A stretch of DNA of 64,000 nucleotides from Staphylococcus sp. NRL 16/872 (GTDB taxonomy: Bacteria; Bacillota; Bacilli; Staphylococcales; Staphylococcaceae). The notes under the pieces are model-generated. The model did not search any database. It was not told the DNA's origin and was given only the letters and a program-made list of their open reading frames with translations. Below, in pieces: positions 52,241 to 61,068 of the stretch (positions are counted from its first letter, which is position 1; every line of letters begins with the position of its first letter). The stretch spans positions 248,001 to 312,000 of the forward strand of contig NZ_CP119327.1 in the NCBI RefSeq assembly GCF_022815905.2, in the 5' to 3' direction. Position numbers and translations under genes: made by a program.

Positions 52241-52903
52241 ATGGAAAACTCATTAGATTTATCAAAATTTATTTCAGCTATTAAAAAAAATTGGAAACTA
52301 ATTATTTTATTGCCAATTATTTTTATGCTGATTAGTTTATTAATTACTATGTTTTTAATGAAGCCCAAATATGAGGCGAATACACAAGTGTTAGTTAATC
52401 AAAAAGAAAAAAATTCTGAGTTAATGGCTCAAGAAGTACAAAGCAATATTCAATTAGTTAATACATATACTGAAATTGTTAAAAGTCCTCGTATTTTAGA
52501 TGAAGTTGCAAAGAAAAACAAAAAATATTCAGCTAGTGATATAAAAGGAATGCTAACAGTTACTACTCAGGCTGAATCACAAATTCTAAATATTAATGTA
52601 CGAAATGGAAGCAAACATGATGCTGAGAAAGTAGCAAATGAAATTGCTGATGTTTTTAGCAATAAAATGCCAGATATTATGAATGTGAACAATGTTTCAG
52701 TTTTATCATCTGCAAATGGTACAGCTTCAAAAGTATCTCCTAATATGCTCATTAATTTGGTTGTTGGATTAATTTTAGGAGTGATTATAGCATTAATAAT
52801 CATTATATTAAAAGAATTATTTGATAAACGTATTAGAACAGAAGAAGACGTAGAAAATGAATTAAATATTCCAGTACTAGGTTCTATTCAAAAACTTAAA
52901 TAA
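52241..52903 (+). CDS. capA: Capsule chain-length/kinase-modulator protein CapA (Wzz)
   Basis: This 220-residue protein has two helices (about 19-41 and 170-192) around an extracellular coiled-coil region. It has a proline/serine-rich SSANGTASKVSPNM before the second helix and a short cytoplasmic tail, LKELFDKRIRTEEDVENELN, that activates the tyrosine kinase. Layout and length match Cap5A/Cap8A. GGAGG lies 6 bases before the ATG at 52241; the TTG at 52229 is rejected. It is the first gene of the capsule operon. Confidence 0.92.
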   Translation: MENSLDLSKFISAIKKNWKLIILLPIIFMLISLLITMFLMKPKYEANTQVLVNQKEKNSELMAQEVQSNIQLVNTYTEIVKSPRILDEVAKKNKKYSASDIKGMLTVTTQAESQILNINVRNGSKHDAEKVANEIADVFSNKMPDIMNVNNVSVLSSANGTASKVSPNMLINLVVGLILGVIIALIIIILKELFDKRIRTEEDVENELNIPVLGSIQKLK

Positions 52904-52914
52904 GGAGAAAAATT

Positions 52915-53613
52915 ATGGCAAAAGAAACTAAAAGAAAAAAATTGGAAACGCCTCTATTTGTGCATGATAAACCTAAGTCAACTGTAAGTGAAAAGTTTAG
53001 AGGTATTCGATCAAACATAATGTTTTCAGGTACTAAAGGAGAAATTAAAAGTATAATTGTTACTTCTGAAAAACCAGCTGCAGGTAAAAGTATAATTTCA
53101 GCAAATATTGCAATAACTTATGCTCAAGCAGGTTATAAAACACTAATTATAGATGGGGATATGCGTAAACCTACCCAACATTACCATTTTGAAACTTCGA
53201 ATTATGATGGTTTATCAAACTTAATAATTGGTAAGTCTGATTATGATAAAGCGATCCGTCAAACTCGTGTAGATAATTTAGATTTATTAACATCAGGTCC
53301 TGTACCTCCTAATCCGTCAGAACTAATTGCTTCAGAAAATTTCGAAAAACATTTTAGAAATTTAAGCGAAATATATGATTTTATCCTGATTGATACTCCA
53401 CCAGTAGTTTCAGTAACAGATGCACAAGTATTTTTACAATATGTACCTGAATGTGTGTTAGTAATCGATTCAGAAAAAAATAATAAAGATGAGGTCAAAA
53501 AAGCTAAAAACTTAGTATTAAATGCAGATGGACACATTTTAGGAGCTGTTTTAAATAAAACACCAAAAGATAAATCTTCAAGTTACTATTATTATTACGG
53601 AGATGAGTCGTAA
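52915..53613 (+). CDS. capB: Capsule BY-kinase CapB
   Basis: This 232-residue bacterial tyrosine kinase has FRGIRSNIMFSG and Walker A TSEKPAAGKSI; the consensus PGxGKS has its first Gly replaced by Ala. It also has Walker A' LIIDGDMRKPT and Walker B FILIDTPPVVSVTDA. The C-terminal tyrosine cluster SSSYYYYYGDES is the autophosphorylation site. It needs CapA for activity and controls polymer length and export. It starts 11 bases after capA. Confidence 0.92.
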   Translation: MAKETKRKKLETPLFVHDKPKSTVSEKFRGIRSNIMFSGTKGEIKSIIVTSEKPAAGKSIISANIAITYAQAGYKTLIIDGDMRKPTQHYHFETSNYDGLSNLIIGKSDYDKAIRQTRVDNLDLLTSGPVPPNPSELIASENFEKHFRNLSEIYDFILIDTPPVVSVTDAQVFLQYVPECVLVIDSEKNNKDEVKKAKNLVLNADGHILGAVLNKTPKDKSSSYYYYYGDES

Positions 53614-53614
53614 A

Positions 53615-54382
53615 ATGATTGATATACACAACCATATTTTTATTGGTGTGGACGATGGACCAAGCACTAAAGAAGATATGATCAACCTTATTAAACAAGG
53701 GAAAGGGGAAGGGGTTACAGATATCATTGTTACCCCTCACCATCTTAGTCCTACTTTTGATAATGAATATTCCATAGTAGAACAAAAATTAAATGAAATA
53801 CAGGAAATGGATGAGTTTAAAGAGTTGAATGTGAATTTGTATCCAGGTCAAGAAATTCGGATTAGTGATCAAATAATTCCTCAACTTGAAAATGGAGAAG
53901 CTATCGGTCTTAATAAATCTAAATATTTACTTATTGAATTGCCTTCTGGTAGAGTCCCACACTATACGAGTCGTTTATTTTTTGAATTACAATCTAAAGG
54001 TTATGTACCTATTATTGCTCATCCTGAAAGAAATAAAGAGATAAGTCAAAATTTAGATGTATTATTTGATTTAATAAATGGTGGAGCACTTAGTCAACTT
54101 ACATCAGCTTCTTTAATAGGAGTCCACGGAAAAAAAATACAGAAAATTTCTTTACAAATGCTTGAAAATAATTTAGTACATTTTATTGCTTCTGATGCCC
54201 ATCATAGTGTAAATAGGCCTTTTATAATGAAAAGTTTATTTGAAGATAAAAAATTAAATAAATATGCCGAAGAAATAAATAAATTAATTGATAACGCTAA
54301 AATGATTATCAATAATAAAGATTTAGCTAAAAAGCAACCTACTCAAGAATATAAATCAAAAAAATTTCTCGGCTTATTTTAA
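53615..54382 (+). CDS. capC: Tyrosine-protein phosphatase CapC (PHP fold, YwqE-like)
   Basis: This 255-residue PHP-superfamily phosphatase has metal ligands in MIDIHNHIFIGVDDGPS, IVTPHHLSP, LYPGQEIR, PIIAHPERN and FIASDAHH. It dephosphorylates CapB and so closes the kinase cycle. The ATG at 53615 begins at the family's conserved MIDIHNH, and GGAGATGAG lies upstream; the ATG at 53603 overlaps that site. Its start lies just past the capB stop. Confidence 0.92.
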   Translation: MIDIHNHIFIGVDDGPSTKEDMINLIKQGKGEGVTDIIVTPHHLSPTFDNEYSIVEQKLNEIQEMDEFKELNVNLYPGQEIRISDQIIPQLENGEAIGLNKSKYLLIELPSGRVPHYTSRLFFELQSKGYVPIIAHPERNKEISQNLDVLFDLINGGALSQLTSASLIGVHGKKIQKISLQMLENNLVHFIASDAHHSVNRPFIMKSLFEDKKLNKYAEEINKLIDNAKMIINNKDLAKKQPTQEYKSKKFLGLF

Positions 54383-54412
54383 ATTGATGGAAAGTAAGTT
54401 AGGAGGATGAAA

Positions 54413-56239
54413 GTGGATAAATTAAGTTCAAGAGGACGATTACTATTATTTATAATAATTGATTCTCTAATTGTAGCTTTTTCAGTGTTTATTTGTTACA
54501 ACATTTTGGAACCGTATTTTAGAGGGTATTCACACCAAGTTTTAATATTAACATCAATAATTTTGTTAATATCACATCATGTTTTTGCATATATATTTAA
54601 CTTGTATCATCGTGCTTGGGAATACGCAAGTGTGAATGAATTATTATTAATAGTAGAATCAGTAACTTGTTCGATTCTAGTAACAATCATTACTGTGCCA
54701 ATTTTTACTGGTCATCCACCATTCATGAGACTATATCTCATCACATGGATGATGCACTTAATATTTATCGGTGGTTCAAGAATATCATTTAGACTTACTA
54801 GAAAATATGTTAGTGGTAAAAATTATAAGAAAAAACCAACTTTAATTGTAGGGGCTGGTCAAGGTGGTTCCTTATTAATAAGACAAATGTTAAGAAGTCC
54901 AGATATGGGTCTAGAACCAGTTTTAGCAGTAGATGACGACCCTCAAAAACGTAAATTAGCCATTGCTGGTGGAGTTAAAGTTCAAGGAACTATTGATGAC
55001 ATCCCTAACTTAGTAAATAAATTTAGAATTAAAAGAATTATAATTGCTATTCCGACTTTAAAATCTGAGAGATTAAAAGAAATAAATGACATTTGCAATA
55101 GCACTGGGATAGAGCTGTTTAAAATGCCGAGTATTGAGCACGTATTATCAGGTGAATTGGAAGTAAATCAACTTAGAAAAGTTGAAGTTGAAGATTTATT
55201 GGGTAGAGAACCAGTAGAATTGGATATGGCTATGATTTCAAAAGAACTTACTCATAAAACTATTTTAGTAACAGGGGCCGGAGGATCAATTGGTTCTGAA
55301 ATTTGTAGACAAGTATGTAAATTTGAACCAGAAAGTATCTTATTATTGGGCCATGGAGAAAATAGTATTTATCTGATTCATCAAGAATTAATAAATCAAT
55401 ATAAAGATAGAATAAAAATTATTCCAATTATTGCTGATATTCAAAACGGTAATAGAATTCAAGAAATAATGAGTGAATTCAAACCTTACGCTGTATATCA
55501 TGCTGCTGCACATAAACATGTGCCATTAATGGAATATAATCCAATTGAAGCTTTTAAAAATAATGTACTGGGTACTAGAAATGTAGCCACTGCTGCTAAA
55601 AATGCAGGTGTAAGAAAATTCGTCATGGTTTCAACAGATAAAGCAGTAAATCCACCTAATGTTATGGGCGCATCTAAGCGTATGGCAGAAATGGTAGTAC
55701 AGAGTTTAAACGATAGAAATAGTAAGACGGATTTTGTGGCGGTAAGATTTGGTAACGTATTAGGCTCTCGTGGTTCAGTAATACCATTGTTTAAAAAGCA
55801 AATCGCTGCTGGGGGCCCTGTTACAGTAACACATCCAGATATGACACGATATTTTATGACAATACCAGAAGCCTCCAGATTAGTATTGCAAGCTGGGGCT
55901 CTAGCTCAAGGTGGAGAAGTATTTGTTTTAGATATGGGAGAACCGGTGAAAATTGTAGACTTAGCCCGAAACTTAATAAGATTAAGTGGTAAAACTGAAG
56001 ATGAAATTGGAATTAAATTTTCTGGTGTGCGGCCTGGTGAAAAATTATATGAGGAATTACTTAACGAAGATGAAATACATCCAGAACAAGTATATGAAAA
56101 AATTTATCGTGGAAAAGTTTCTACTATCAATTCAAATGAGTTAGAAAGTATTATATGTAATTTACAAAATAATTTTAATAAACAATTTTTAATAGATTTT
56201 GCAAATAACAAAAAGGATGGGATAAATAATGGAAAATAA
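54413..56239 (+). CDS. capD: CapD-type membrane UDP-sugar 4,6-dehydratase
   Basis: This 608-residue protein has four N-terminal helices, a CoA-binding-like Rossmann region (LIVGAGQGGSLLIRQ) and a C-terminal SDR domain. The SDR has VTGAGGSIGSEICRQ for NAD, STDKAVNPPNVMGASKR (the T/D/K set with Met in place of the usual Tyr, as in PglF/FlaA1-type enzymes) and RFGNVLGSRGSVIPLF. It converts UDP-GlcNAc to a UDP-4-keto-6-deoxy sugar, the substrate of the aminotransferase two genes on. A GTG at 54413 has AGGAGG 6 bases upstream; the ATG at 54407 abuts that site. The next gene overlaps its end. Confidence 0.9.
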   Translation: MDKLSSRGRLLLFIIIDSLIVAFSVFICYNILEPYFRGYSHQVLILTSIILLISHHVFAYIFNLYHRAWEYASVNELLLIVESVTCSILVTIITVPIFTGHPPFMRLYLITWMMHLIFIGGSRISFRLTRKYVSGKNYKKKPTLIVGAGQGGSLLIRQMLRSPDMGLEPVLAVDDDPQKRKLAIAGGVKVQGTIDDIPNLVNKFRIKRIIIAIPTLKSERLKEINDICNSTGIELFKMPSIEHVLSGELEVNQLRKVEVEDLLGREPVELDMAMISKELTHKTILVTGAGGSIGSEICRQVCKFEPESILLLGHGENSIYLIHQELINQYKDRIKIIPIIADIQNGNRIQEIMSEFKPYAVYHAAAHKHVPLMEYNPIEAFKNNVLGTRNVATAAKNAGVRKFVMVSTDKAVNPPNVMGASKRMAEMVVQSLNDRNSKTDFVAVRFGNVLGSRGSVIPLFKKQIAAGGPVTVTHPDMTRYFMTIPEASRLVLQAGALAQGGEVFVLDMGEPVKIVDLARNLIRLSGKTEDEIGIKFSGVRPGEKLYEELLNEDEIHPEQVYEKIYRGKVSTINSNELESIICNLQNNFNKQFLIDFANNKKDGINNGK

Positions 56240-57518
56240 TACAAAAATTGGTGTAATCGGACTTGGATATGTGGGTATGCCATTAGCTGTGGCATTTGCG
56301 GAGAAATTTGAAGTAGTTGGATTTGATATTGATAAAGAAAAAGTTGAAAAATACAATAATTTTATTGACCCAACTGGCGAAGTAGGATCAGAAGCTTTAA
56401 AACAAACAACAATGAAATTCACTTCAAACGAAGAAGACTTAAAAGATGTTAATTTTTATGTAATTACAGTACCAACTCCTATCAAACAAGATAATACTCC
56501 TAATTTAAAACCAATTGAAGGTGCTACTGAAACTGTAGGACGTTATTTATCAAAAGATGACGTAGTTGTCTATGAATCAACTGTTTATCCAGGAGTTACA
56601 GAAGATATTTGTTTACCTTTATTAGAAAAAGAATCAGGCTTAAAAGGGATTGAAGAATTTAAAGTTGGTTATTCTCCTGAAAGAATTAATCCAGGTGACA
56701 AGAAAAACACTGTGAAAAATATTGTTAAAATTGTTTCTGGAATTGATGAAGATGCATTAGAAAAAATTTCAAGTACTTATGGTGCAGTTATTGAAGCAGG
56801 AATTCATAAAGCTCCAAGTATCAAAGTGGCTGAAAGCGCTAAAGTAGTTGAAAATAGCCAAAGAGATATTAATATTGCATTTATGAATGAATTATCACAA
56901 GTATTTAATAGAATGAATATTAATACATTTGATGTGATTGACGCTATGAATACAAAATGGAACGCTTTAGGATTCACACCAGGATTAGTAGGAGGACATT
57001 GCATTGGTGTAGATCCTTATTATTTTATTTACCAAGCAGAAAATGTAGGTTTCCATTCTCAAATTATAGCAGCTGGAAGAAAAATTAATAATTTTATGTC
57101 TACTTTCGTTGGAGAAAATTTAATTAAGGAATTAGTTAAAAATAAAATGGCTAACGATCCTAAGGTAGTTGTATTTGGCTTAACTTTTAAAGAAGATACA
57201 CCAGACTTTAGAAATTCTAAAATTATAACAATGGTTGAAGAATTAAATGAATACGGAATTGAGCCATTGGTAGTAGATCCTTATATGGATGCTTTTAGAC
57301 CTGAATATGAAAACATTAAAGCAAGTTACACATCCGATATTAAGGATATTAATTCTGAAATCGACGTTTTAGTTTACTCAGTAAATCATAAACAATTTAA
57401 AGAGTTAGACGACCAGAAATTCTTAGATTTATTAAACAAAAATCATTCAATTATTGTTGATTTAAAAAATAGATTTAAACATTATGAAAGCGACACTGTT
57501 TCTTATTGGTCATTATAA
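56229..57518 (+). CDS. Nucleotide-sugar (UDP-HexNAc) 6-dehydrogenase
   Basis: This 429-residue enzyme of the UDP-glucose/GDP-mannose dehydrogenase family has an N-terminal NAD motif (IGVIGLGYVGMPLAVAFA), the YSPERINPGD loop, the central dimer helix and the catalytic Cys in GGHCIGVDPYYF. VFGLTFKEDTPDFRNSK lies in the C-terminal UDP-binding domain. Sequence style is closest to WbpO/TviB/CapL-like enzymes that make UDP-N-acetylhexosaminuronic acid. It overlaps capD by 11 bases. A uronic acid in the capsule is therefore expected. Confidence 0.88.
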   Translation: MENNTKIGVIGLGYVGMPLAVAFAEKFEVVGFDIDKEKVEKYNNFIDPTGEVGSEALKQTTMKFTSNEEDLKDVNFYVITVPTPIKQDNTPNLKPIEGATETVGRYLSKDDVVVYESTVYPGVTEDICLPLLEKESGLKGIEEFKVGYSPERINPGDKKNTVKNIVKIVSGIDEDALEKISSTYGAVIEAGIHKAPSIKVAESAKVVENSQRDINIAFMNELSQVFNRMNINTFDVIDAMNTKWNALGFTPGLVGGHCIGVDPYYFIYQAENVGFHSQIIAAGRKINNFMSTFVGENLIKELVKNKMANDPKVVVFGLTFKEDTPDFRNSKIITMVEELNEYGIEPLVVDPYMDAFRPEYENIKASYTSDIKDINSEIDVLVYSVNHKQFKELDDQKFLDLLNKNHSIIVDLKNRFKHYESDTVSYWSL

Positions 57519-57539
57519 TCTAAAAAACGGAGTGATATT

Positions 57540-58754
57540 ATGAGTAAAAAAAATATTCCATTTTCACCACCAACTATTGAACAAAGTGATATTGATAAAG
57601 TTGTAGAAGTTCTAAAGTCTGGTTGGATTACTACTGGACCAAAGACTAAACAATTCGAAGAAAATATTACTGAATATGTTGGTAGCTCTAGAACAGTTGC
57701 TTTAAATTCTTGTACAGCTGCTTTAGAAATGACTTTAAGAGTATTAGGTATTGGCGAGGGCGATGAGGTTATCGTGCCTGCCTATACTTACACTGCAACT
57801 GCCTCTGTTGTGGCTCATACTGGCGCTACAATTAAAATGATAGATACTGCTAGAGATTCATTTGAAATGGACTATGATATTTTAAGTGAGTGTATAACTG
57901 AAAAAACTAAAGCTATTATTCCAGTAGATATAGCAGGGAAACCGGTAAACTATGATGTGATTTTCAATATTGTCGAACAGAAGAAAGAACTATTTAAGGC
58001 TGATAATAAATGGCAAGAAGCTTTTAATAGGGTAGTAGTTATTGCAGATGGTGCTCATTCGTTTGGAGCAAAAAGTCATAATATTTCAATTGGAAATATT
58101 GCAGATTTCACATGTTTTTCATTCCATGCTGTTAAAAACTTAACTACTGGAGAAGGTGGCGCAGTGACATGGAAAAAGAACTCGTCTCTTAATGATGATG
58201 AAATTTATCAGCAATATATGTTATTAAGTTTGCATGGCCAATCAAAAGATGCTCTTGCTAAGACTAAAGCAGGAAACTGGGAGTACGATATTATTGCTCC
58301 ATTATATAAATGTAATATGACAGATATTCAAGCAGCAATTGGTATTACTCAGTTAGAAAGATATGAAGAGATTCTTGGAAGAAGAAAAGAAATTATTGCT
58401 ATTTATGATAAAGTGTTAGATTCAAATAATATTGAAGTACTTCATCATTATGATAATGAAAGAGAATCATCAGGTCATTTATATCTAACTAGAGTAAAAG
58501 ATATGACTGGTGAACAACGAAATCAAGTTATAGAAAAAATGGCTGAAAAAGGAATAGCTACAAATGTTCATTATAAACCGCTACCTTTGCTAACAGCATA
58601 TAAAGACTTAGGCTTTGATATGCAAAATTATCCAAATGCATATAATCAATTTATAAATGAAATTACTTTGCCTCTACACTTACAAATCACTAATGAAGAT
58701 GCTGAATATGTAGCTAAAACATTTTTAGAAGTAATAAATGAGGTGGTCAATTAA
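57540..58754 (+). CDS. DegT/DnrJ/EryC1/StrS sugar aminotransferase
   Basis: This 404-residue PLP enzyme has the family features: SGWITTGPKTKQFEENI near the start, ALNSCTAALEMTLRVLG, VIVPAYTYTATAS, Asp-Ala-His in VVIADGAHSFGA and the Schiff-base Lys in FSFHAVKNLTTGEGGA. PglE-like members aminate UDP-4-keto-6-deoxy-GlcNAc from a CapD/PglF dehydratase, which is encoded two genes upstream. The product would be a UDP-4-amino-4,6-dideoxy sugar. It starts 22 bases after the dehydrogenase and its stop overlaps the next start. Confidence 0.88.
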   Translation: MSKKNIPFSPPTIEQSDIDKVVEVLKSGWITTGPKTKQFEENITEYVGSSRTVALNSCTAALEMTLRVLGIGEGDEVIVPAYTYTATASVVAHTGATIKMIDTARDSFEMDYDILSECITEKTKAIIPVDIAGKPVNYDVIFNIVEQKKELFKADNKWQEAFNRVVVIADGAHSFGAKSHNISIGNIADFTCFSFHAVKNLTTGEGGAVTWKKNSSLNDDEIYQQYMLLSLHGQSKDALAKTKAGNWEYDIIAPLYKCNMTDIQAAIGITQLERYEEILGRRKEIIAIYDKVLDSNNIEVLHHYDNERESSGHLYLTRVKDMTGEQRNQVIEKMAEKGIATNVHYKPLPLLTAYKDLGFDMQNYPNAYNQFINEITLPLHLQITNEDAEYVAKTFLEVINEVVN

Positions 58755-59350
58755 TGGATTATAAAAATCAGTATAAGCGTGCTTTAGATATAACTTTATC
58801 ATTAGTTGCTATGCCCGTCGTAGGTGCAGTTATAGTAGGAACTTCCGTATTAATAAAATTAGATGATAAAGGTGCAGTTTTTTTTAAAAGTTATCGTTTA
58901 GGCAAAAATAAATCTAAATTTTTAATGTATAAATTTAGATCAATGAAAATGAACGCACCAGATATTAGGAATGAAGATGGTTCTACTTATAACTCTGAAA
59001 ATGATAGTCGTATTACAAGAGTAGGTAAGTTTATTAGAAAAACAAGTATTGATGAAATTCCTCAATTAATTAATGTTATTAAAGGCGATATGAGTCTTGT
59101 AGGACCACGACCCGATACGCCAGAAGCACTTAATATTTATAAAAACGATGAGGCAAGAAAGCTTGAAGTTAAACCTGGGATTACTGGTTATAATCAGGCT
59201 TTTTTCAGGAATTCTATCCCTCAAGAATACAAATTTAAAAATGATGTCTATTATGTAGATCATGTTTCATTTAAATTTGATTTTATTATTATATGGAAAA
59301 CAATTTTAAGTGTACTGAAAAGAAGTAATATTAATAACAAGGAGAGATAA
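58754..59350 (+). CDS. PglC-type undecaprenyl-phosphate sugar-1-phosphate transferase
   Basis: This 198-residue monotopic phosphoglycosyl transferase has a re-entrant N-terminal helix (ALDITLSLVAMPVVGAVIVG), KFLMYKFRSMKMNAPD, then the catalytic Asp-Glu in RKTSIDEIPQLINVIKGDMS and LVGPRPDTPE. It lacks the large N-terminal domain of WbaP, so it is a minimal PglC-like enzyme. It loads the first sugar of the capsule repeat, probably the diamino or 4-amino sugar, onto the lipid carrier. The ATG overlaps the preceding stop (TAATG). Confidence 0.9.
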   Translation: MDYKNQYKRALDITLSLVAMPVVGAVIVGTSVLIKLDDKGAVFFKSYRLGKNKSKFLMYKFRSMKMNAPDIRNEDGSTYNSENDSRITRVGKFIRKTSIDEIPQLINVIKGDMSLVGPRPDTPEALNIYKNDEARKLEVKPGITGYNQAFFRNSIPQEYKFKNDVYYVDHVSFKFDFIIIWKTILSVLKRSNINNKER

Positions 59351-59353
59351 TAA

Positions 59354-59854
59354 ATGTCTCAAATTAATTTAAGAGCTTTAAAACAGAGTGATAGTAACTT
59401 AATTTTAAATTGGATGAAAAATGACAAATTAAGATACCTAATTGGAACAGTCTATCCTATTACTGAATTAGAACATGAAAATTGGTTCCAAAACAGAATG
59501 TTAGAAAAAGATAATAGAATGTTTGTAATTGAACTTGAAAATGAAACATCTATTGGAATAATTGGATTTAAAAATTTAGATTGGGTAAATCGTAATGCTG
59601 AACTATTTATTTATATAGGTGAAGAAGCTTATTGGGGAAAAGGTTACGGTACTCAGGCTCTTGAATTAATGACTAAGTTTGCTTTTAATAGTCTAAATTT
59701 ACACATGCTATATTTAGAAGTCTTTTCTTATAACAAAAATGCTACTAAAACATATGAACGTTTAGGTTTTAAGCAAGACGGTGTATTAAGACAAAGTAAA
59801 TTCCAAGATGGTAAATATTACGACAAAATTATAATGTCAAAAATAAATGAATGA
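59354..59854 (+). CDS. GNAT acetyltransferase (RimJ/L-like), capsule locus
   Basis: This 166-residue protein has an N-terminal strand-helix (INLRALKQSDSNLILNWMKN), the acetyl-CoA loop in EEAYWGKGYGTQALELM (G-K-G-Y-G-T) and EVFSYNKNATKTYERLGFKQ. In sugar pathways such GNAT enzymes (PseH-like) acetylate UDP-4-amino sugars. The upstream aminotransferase would make that substrate, so it may N-acetylate the 4-amino group. AAGGAGAG lies 9 bases before the ATG. Confidence 0.8.
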   Translation: MSQINLRALKQSDSNLILNWMKNDKLRYLIGTVYPITELEHENWFQNRMLEKDNRMFVIELENETSIGIIGFKNLDWVNRNAELFIYIGEEAYWGKGYGTQALELMTKFAFNSLNLHMLYLEVFSYNKNATKTYERLGFKQDGVLRQSKFQDGKYYDKIIMSKINE

Positions 59855-59867
59855 TGAGGTTTTATAA

Positions 59868-61055
59868 ATGAAAAAAGTAATCATTCTTGGCGCAAGTTTT
59901 TTGCAAGTACCAATTATTCAAACAGCAAAAAAATTAGGTTTTTATACTATTGTTGCTGATATGAATCCTAATGCTGAAGGTTTTGAATTTGCAGATAAAA
60001 AGTATGTAGTAAGTACTATAGATACGGAAGCTCTGGTTGAGGTAGTGAAAGTAGAAAAACCAGATGGTATAGTAACCGCTGCTACTGATATGCCTATGAG
60101 AGCGATTAGTAATATAGGTGAAAAATTTAATCTAAATACAATAAGTTACGATACTGCTCTTAAAGCCACTGATAAATTTAAAATGAGAGAAGCGCTAAGT
60201 AAAAATGGCGTACCTATACCTAAGTACTACCTAGTAAACAATAAAAATGATTATGAAACAGCACTTGATAGTATAAAAGGTAAAAAAATTGTAAAACCTG
60301 TTGATTCTTCTGGTAGTAGAGGAATCTTTTTATTAGAAAATAATAGTGATATAGCGAGTGCTTATGAACATGCAATGGAAAATTCTAGAACTAATACTAT
60401 TTTAGTAGAAGAATATATGGAAGGTGATGAGGTTTCTGTAGAGACTATGACCGTTGAAGGAGAAACATATGTTTTGTCTATTACCGATAAAATCACTACT
60501 GGTGCCCCTCATTTTATTGAACATGCTCATAAAATTCAAAGTAATAAAAATGAAGAAATAAAATCACAGATTACTCAAGTAGCAATCCAAGCAAATAAAG
60601 CATTATCTATTAAAACAGGTCCTTCTCACACTGAAATTATGGTCACTTCAGAAGGGCCTAAAATTGTCGAAATTGGAGCACGTTTAGGTGGAGATTTTAT
60701 TACTAGCCACTTAGTAAAATATGCCACTGGAATAGATGTTTTGGAAGCTTATTTAAAACAAAGTGTGAATGAACCATTAAACTCTTTAGAGGATAAATTA
60801 CACAAAGGTTGTGCAGTTCGATTTATTCAAAGTAAACCAGGTATATTAACTAAAGCTTATATCCCGGAAAATGTAAAGAATCATCCTCAAGTTATTGAAG
60901 TAGGATTTACAGCCAATATAGGCGACAAATTAGGAGAAGCGAATAGTAGTACTAGTAGAATTGGTCATATTATTTGTCAGGCCAATAATTCTGAACAAGC
61001 CTTAGAAGTTTGTGAAGAATTAATTAAAGAAATTGAGATTGAAATTGTAACTTAA
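59868..61055 (+). CDS. ATP-grasp carboxylate-amine ligase, capsule locus
   Basis: This 395-residue ATP-grasp enzyme has an N-terminal pre-ATP-grasp domain (VIILGASFLQVPIIQ) and central nucleotide-binding strands KKIVKPVDSSGSRGIFLL and TILVEEYMEGDEVSVETMTV. The Mg/ATP-binding segment is HTEIMVTSEGPKIVEIGARL followed by GGDFI. It is closest in pattern to PurK/carbamoyl-phosphate-synthase-like ligases that join a carboxylate to an amine. In this operon the natural amine is the 4-amino sugar, and an amino acid such as aspartate could be the carboxylate donor. This is inference. It lies 13 bases after the GNAT gene. Confidence 0.82.
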   Translation: MKKVIILGASFLQVPIIQTAKKLGFYTIVADMNPNAEGFEFADKKYVVSTIDTEALVEVVKVEKPDGIVTAATDMPMRAISNIGEKFNLNTISYDTALKATDKFKMREALSKNGVPIPKYYLVNNKNDYETALDSIKGKKIVKPVDSSGSRGIFLLENNSDIASAYEHAMENSRTNTILVEEYMEGDEVSVETMTVEGETYVLSITDKITTGAPHFIEHAHKIQSNKNEEIKSQITQVAIQANKALSIKTGPSHTEIMVTSEGPKIVEIGARLGGDFITSHLVKYATGIDVLEAYLKQSVNEPLNSLEDKLHKGCAVRFIQSKPGILTKAYIPENVKNHPQVIEVGFTANIGDKLGEANSSTSRIGHIICQANNSEQALEVCEELIKEIEIEIVT

Positions 61056-61068
61056 AGGTGGTTGTAAA

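Noticed and set aside
51949-52284. 111-codon frame before capA
   Set aside because: No ribosome site, overlap with capA in another frame, a Lys/Ile-rich composition expected of AT-rich DNA, and no recognisable domain.
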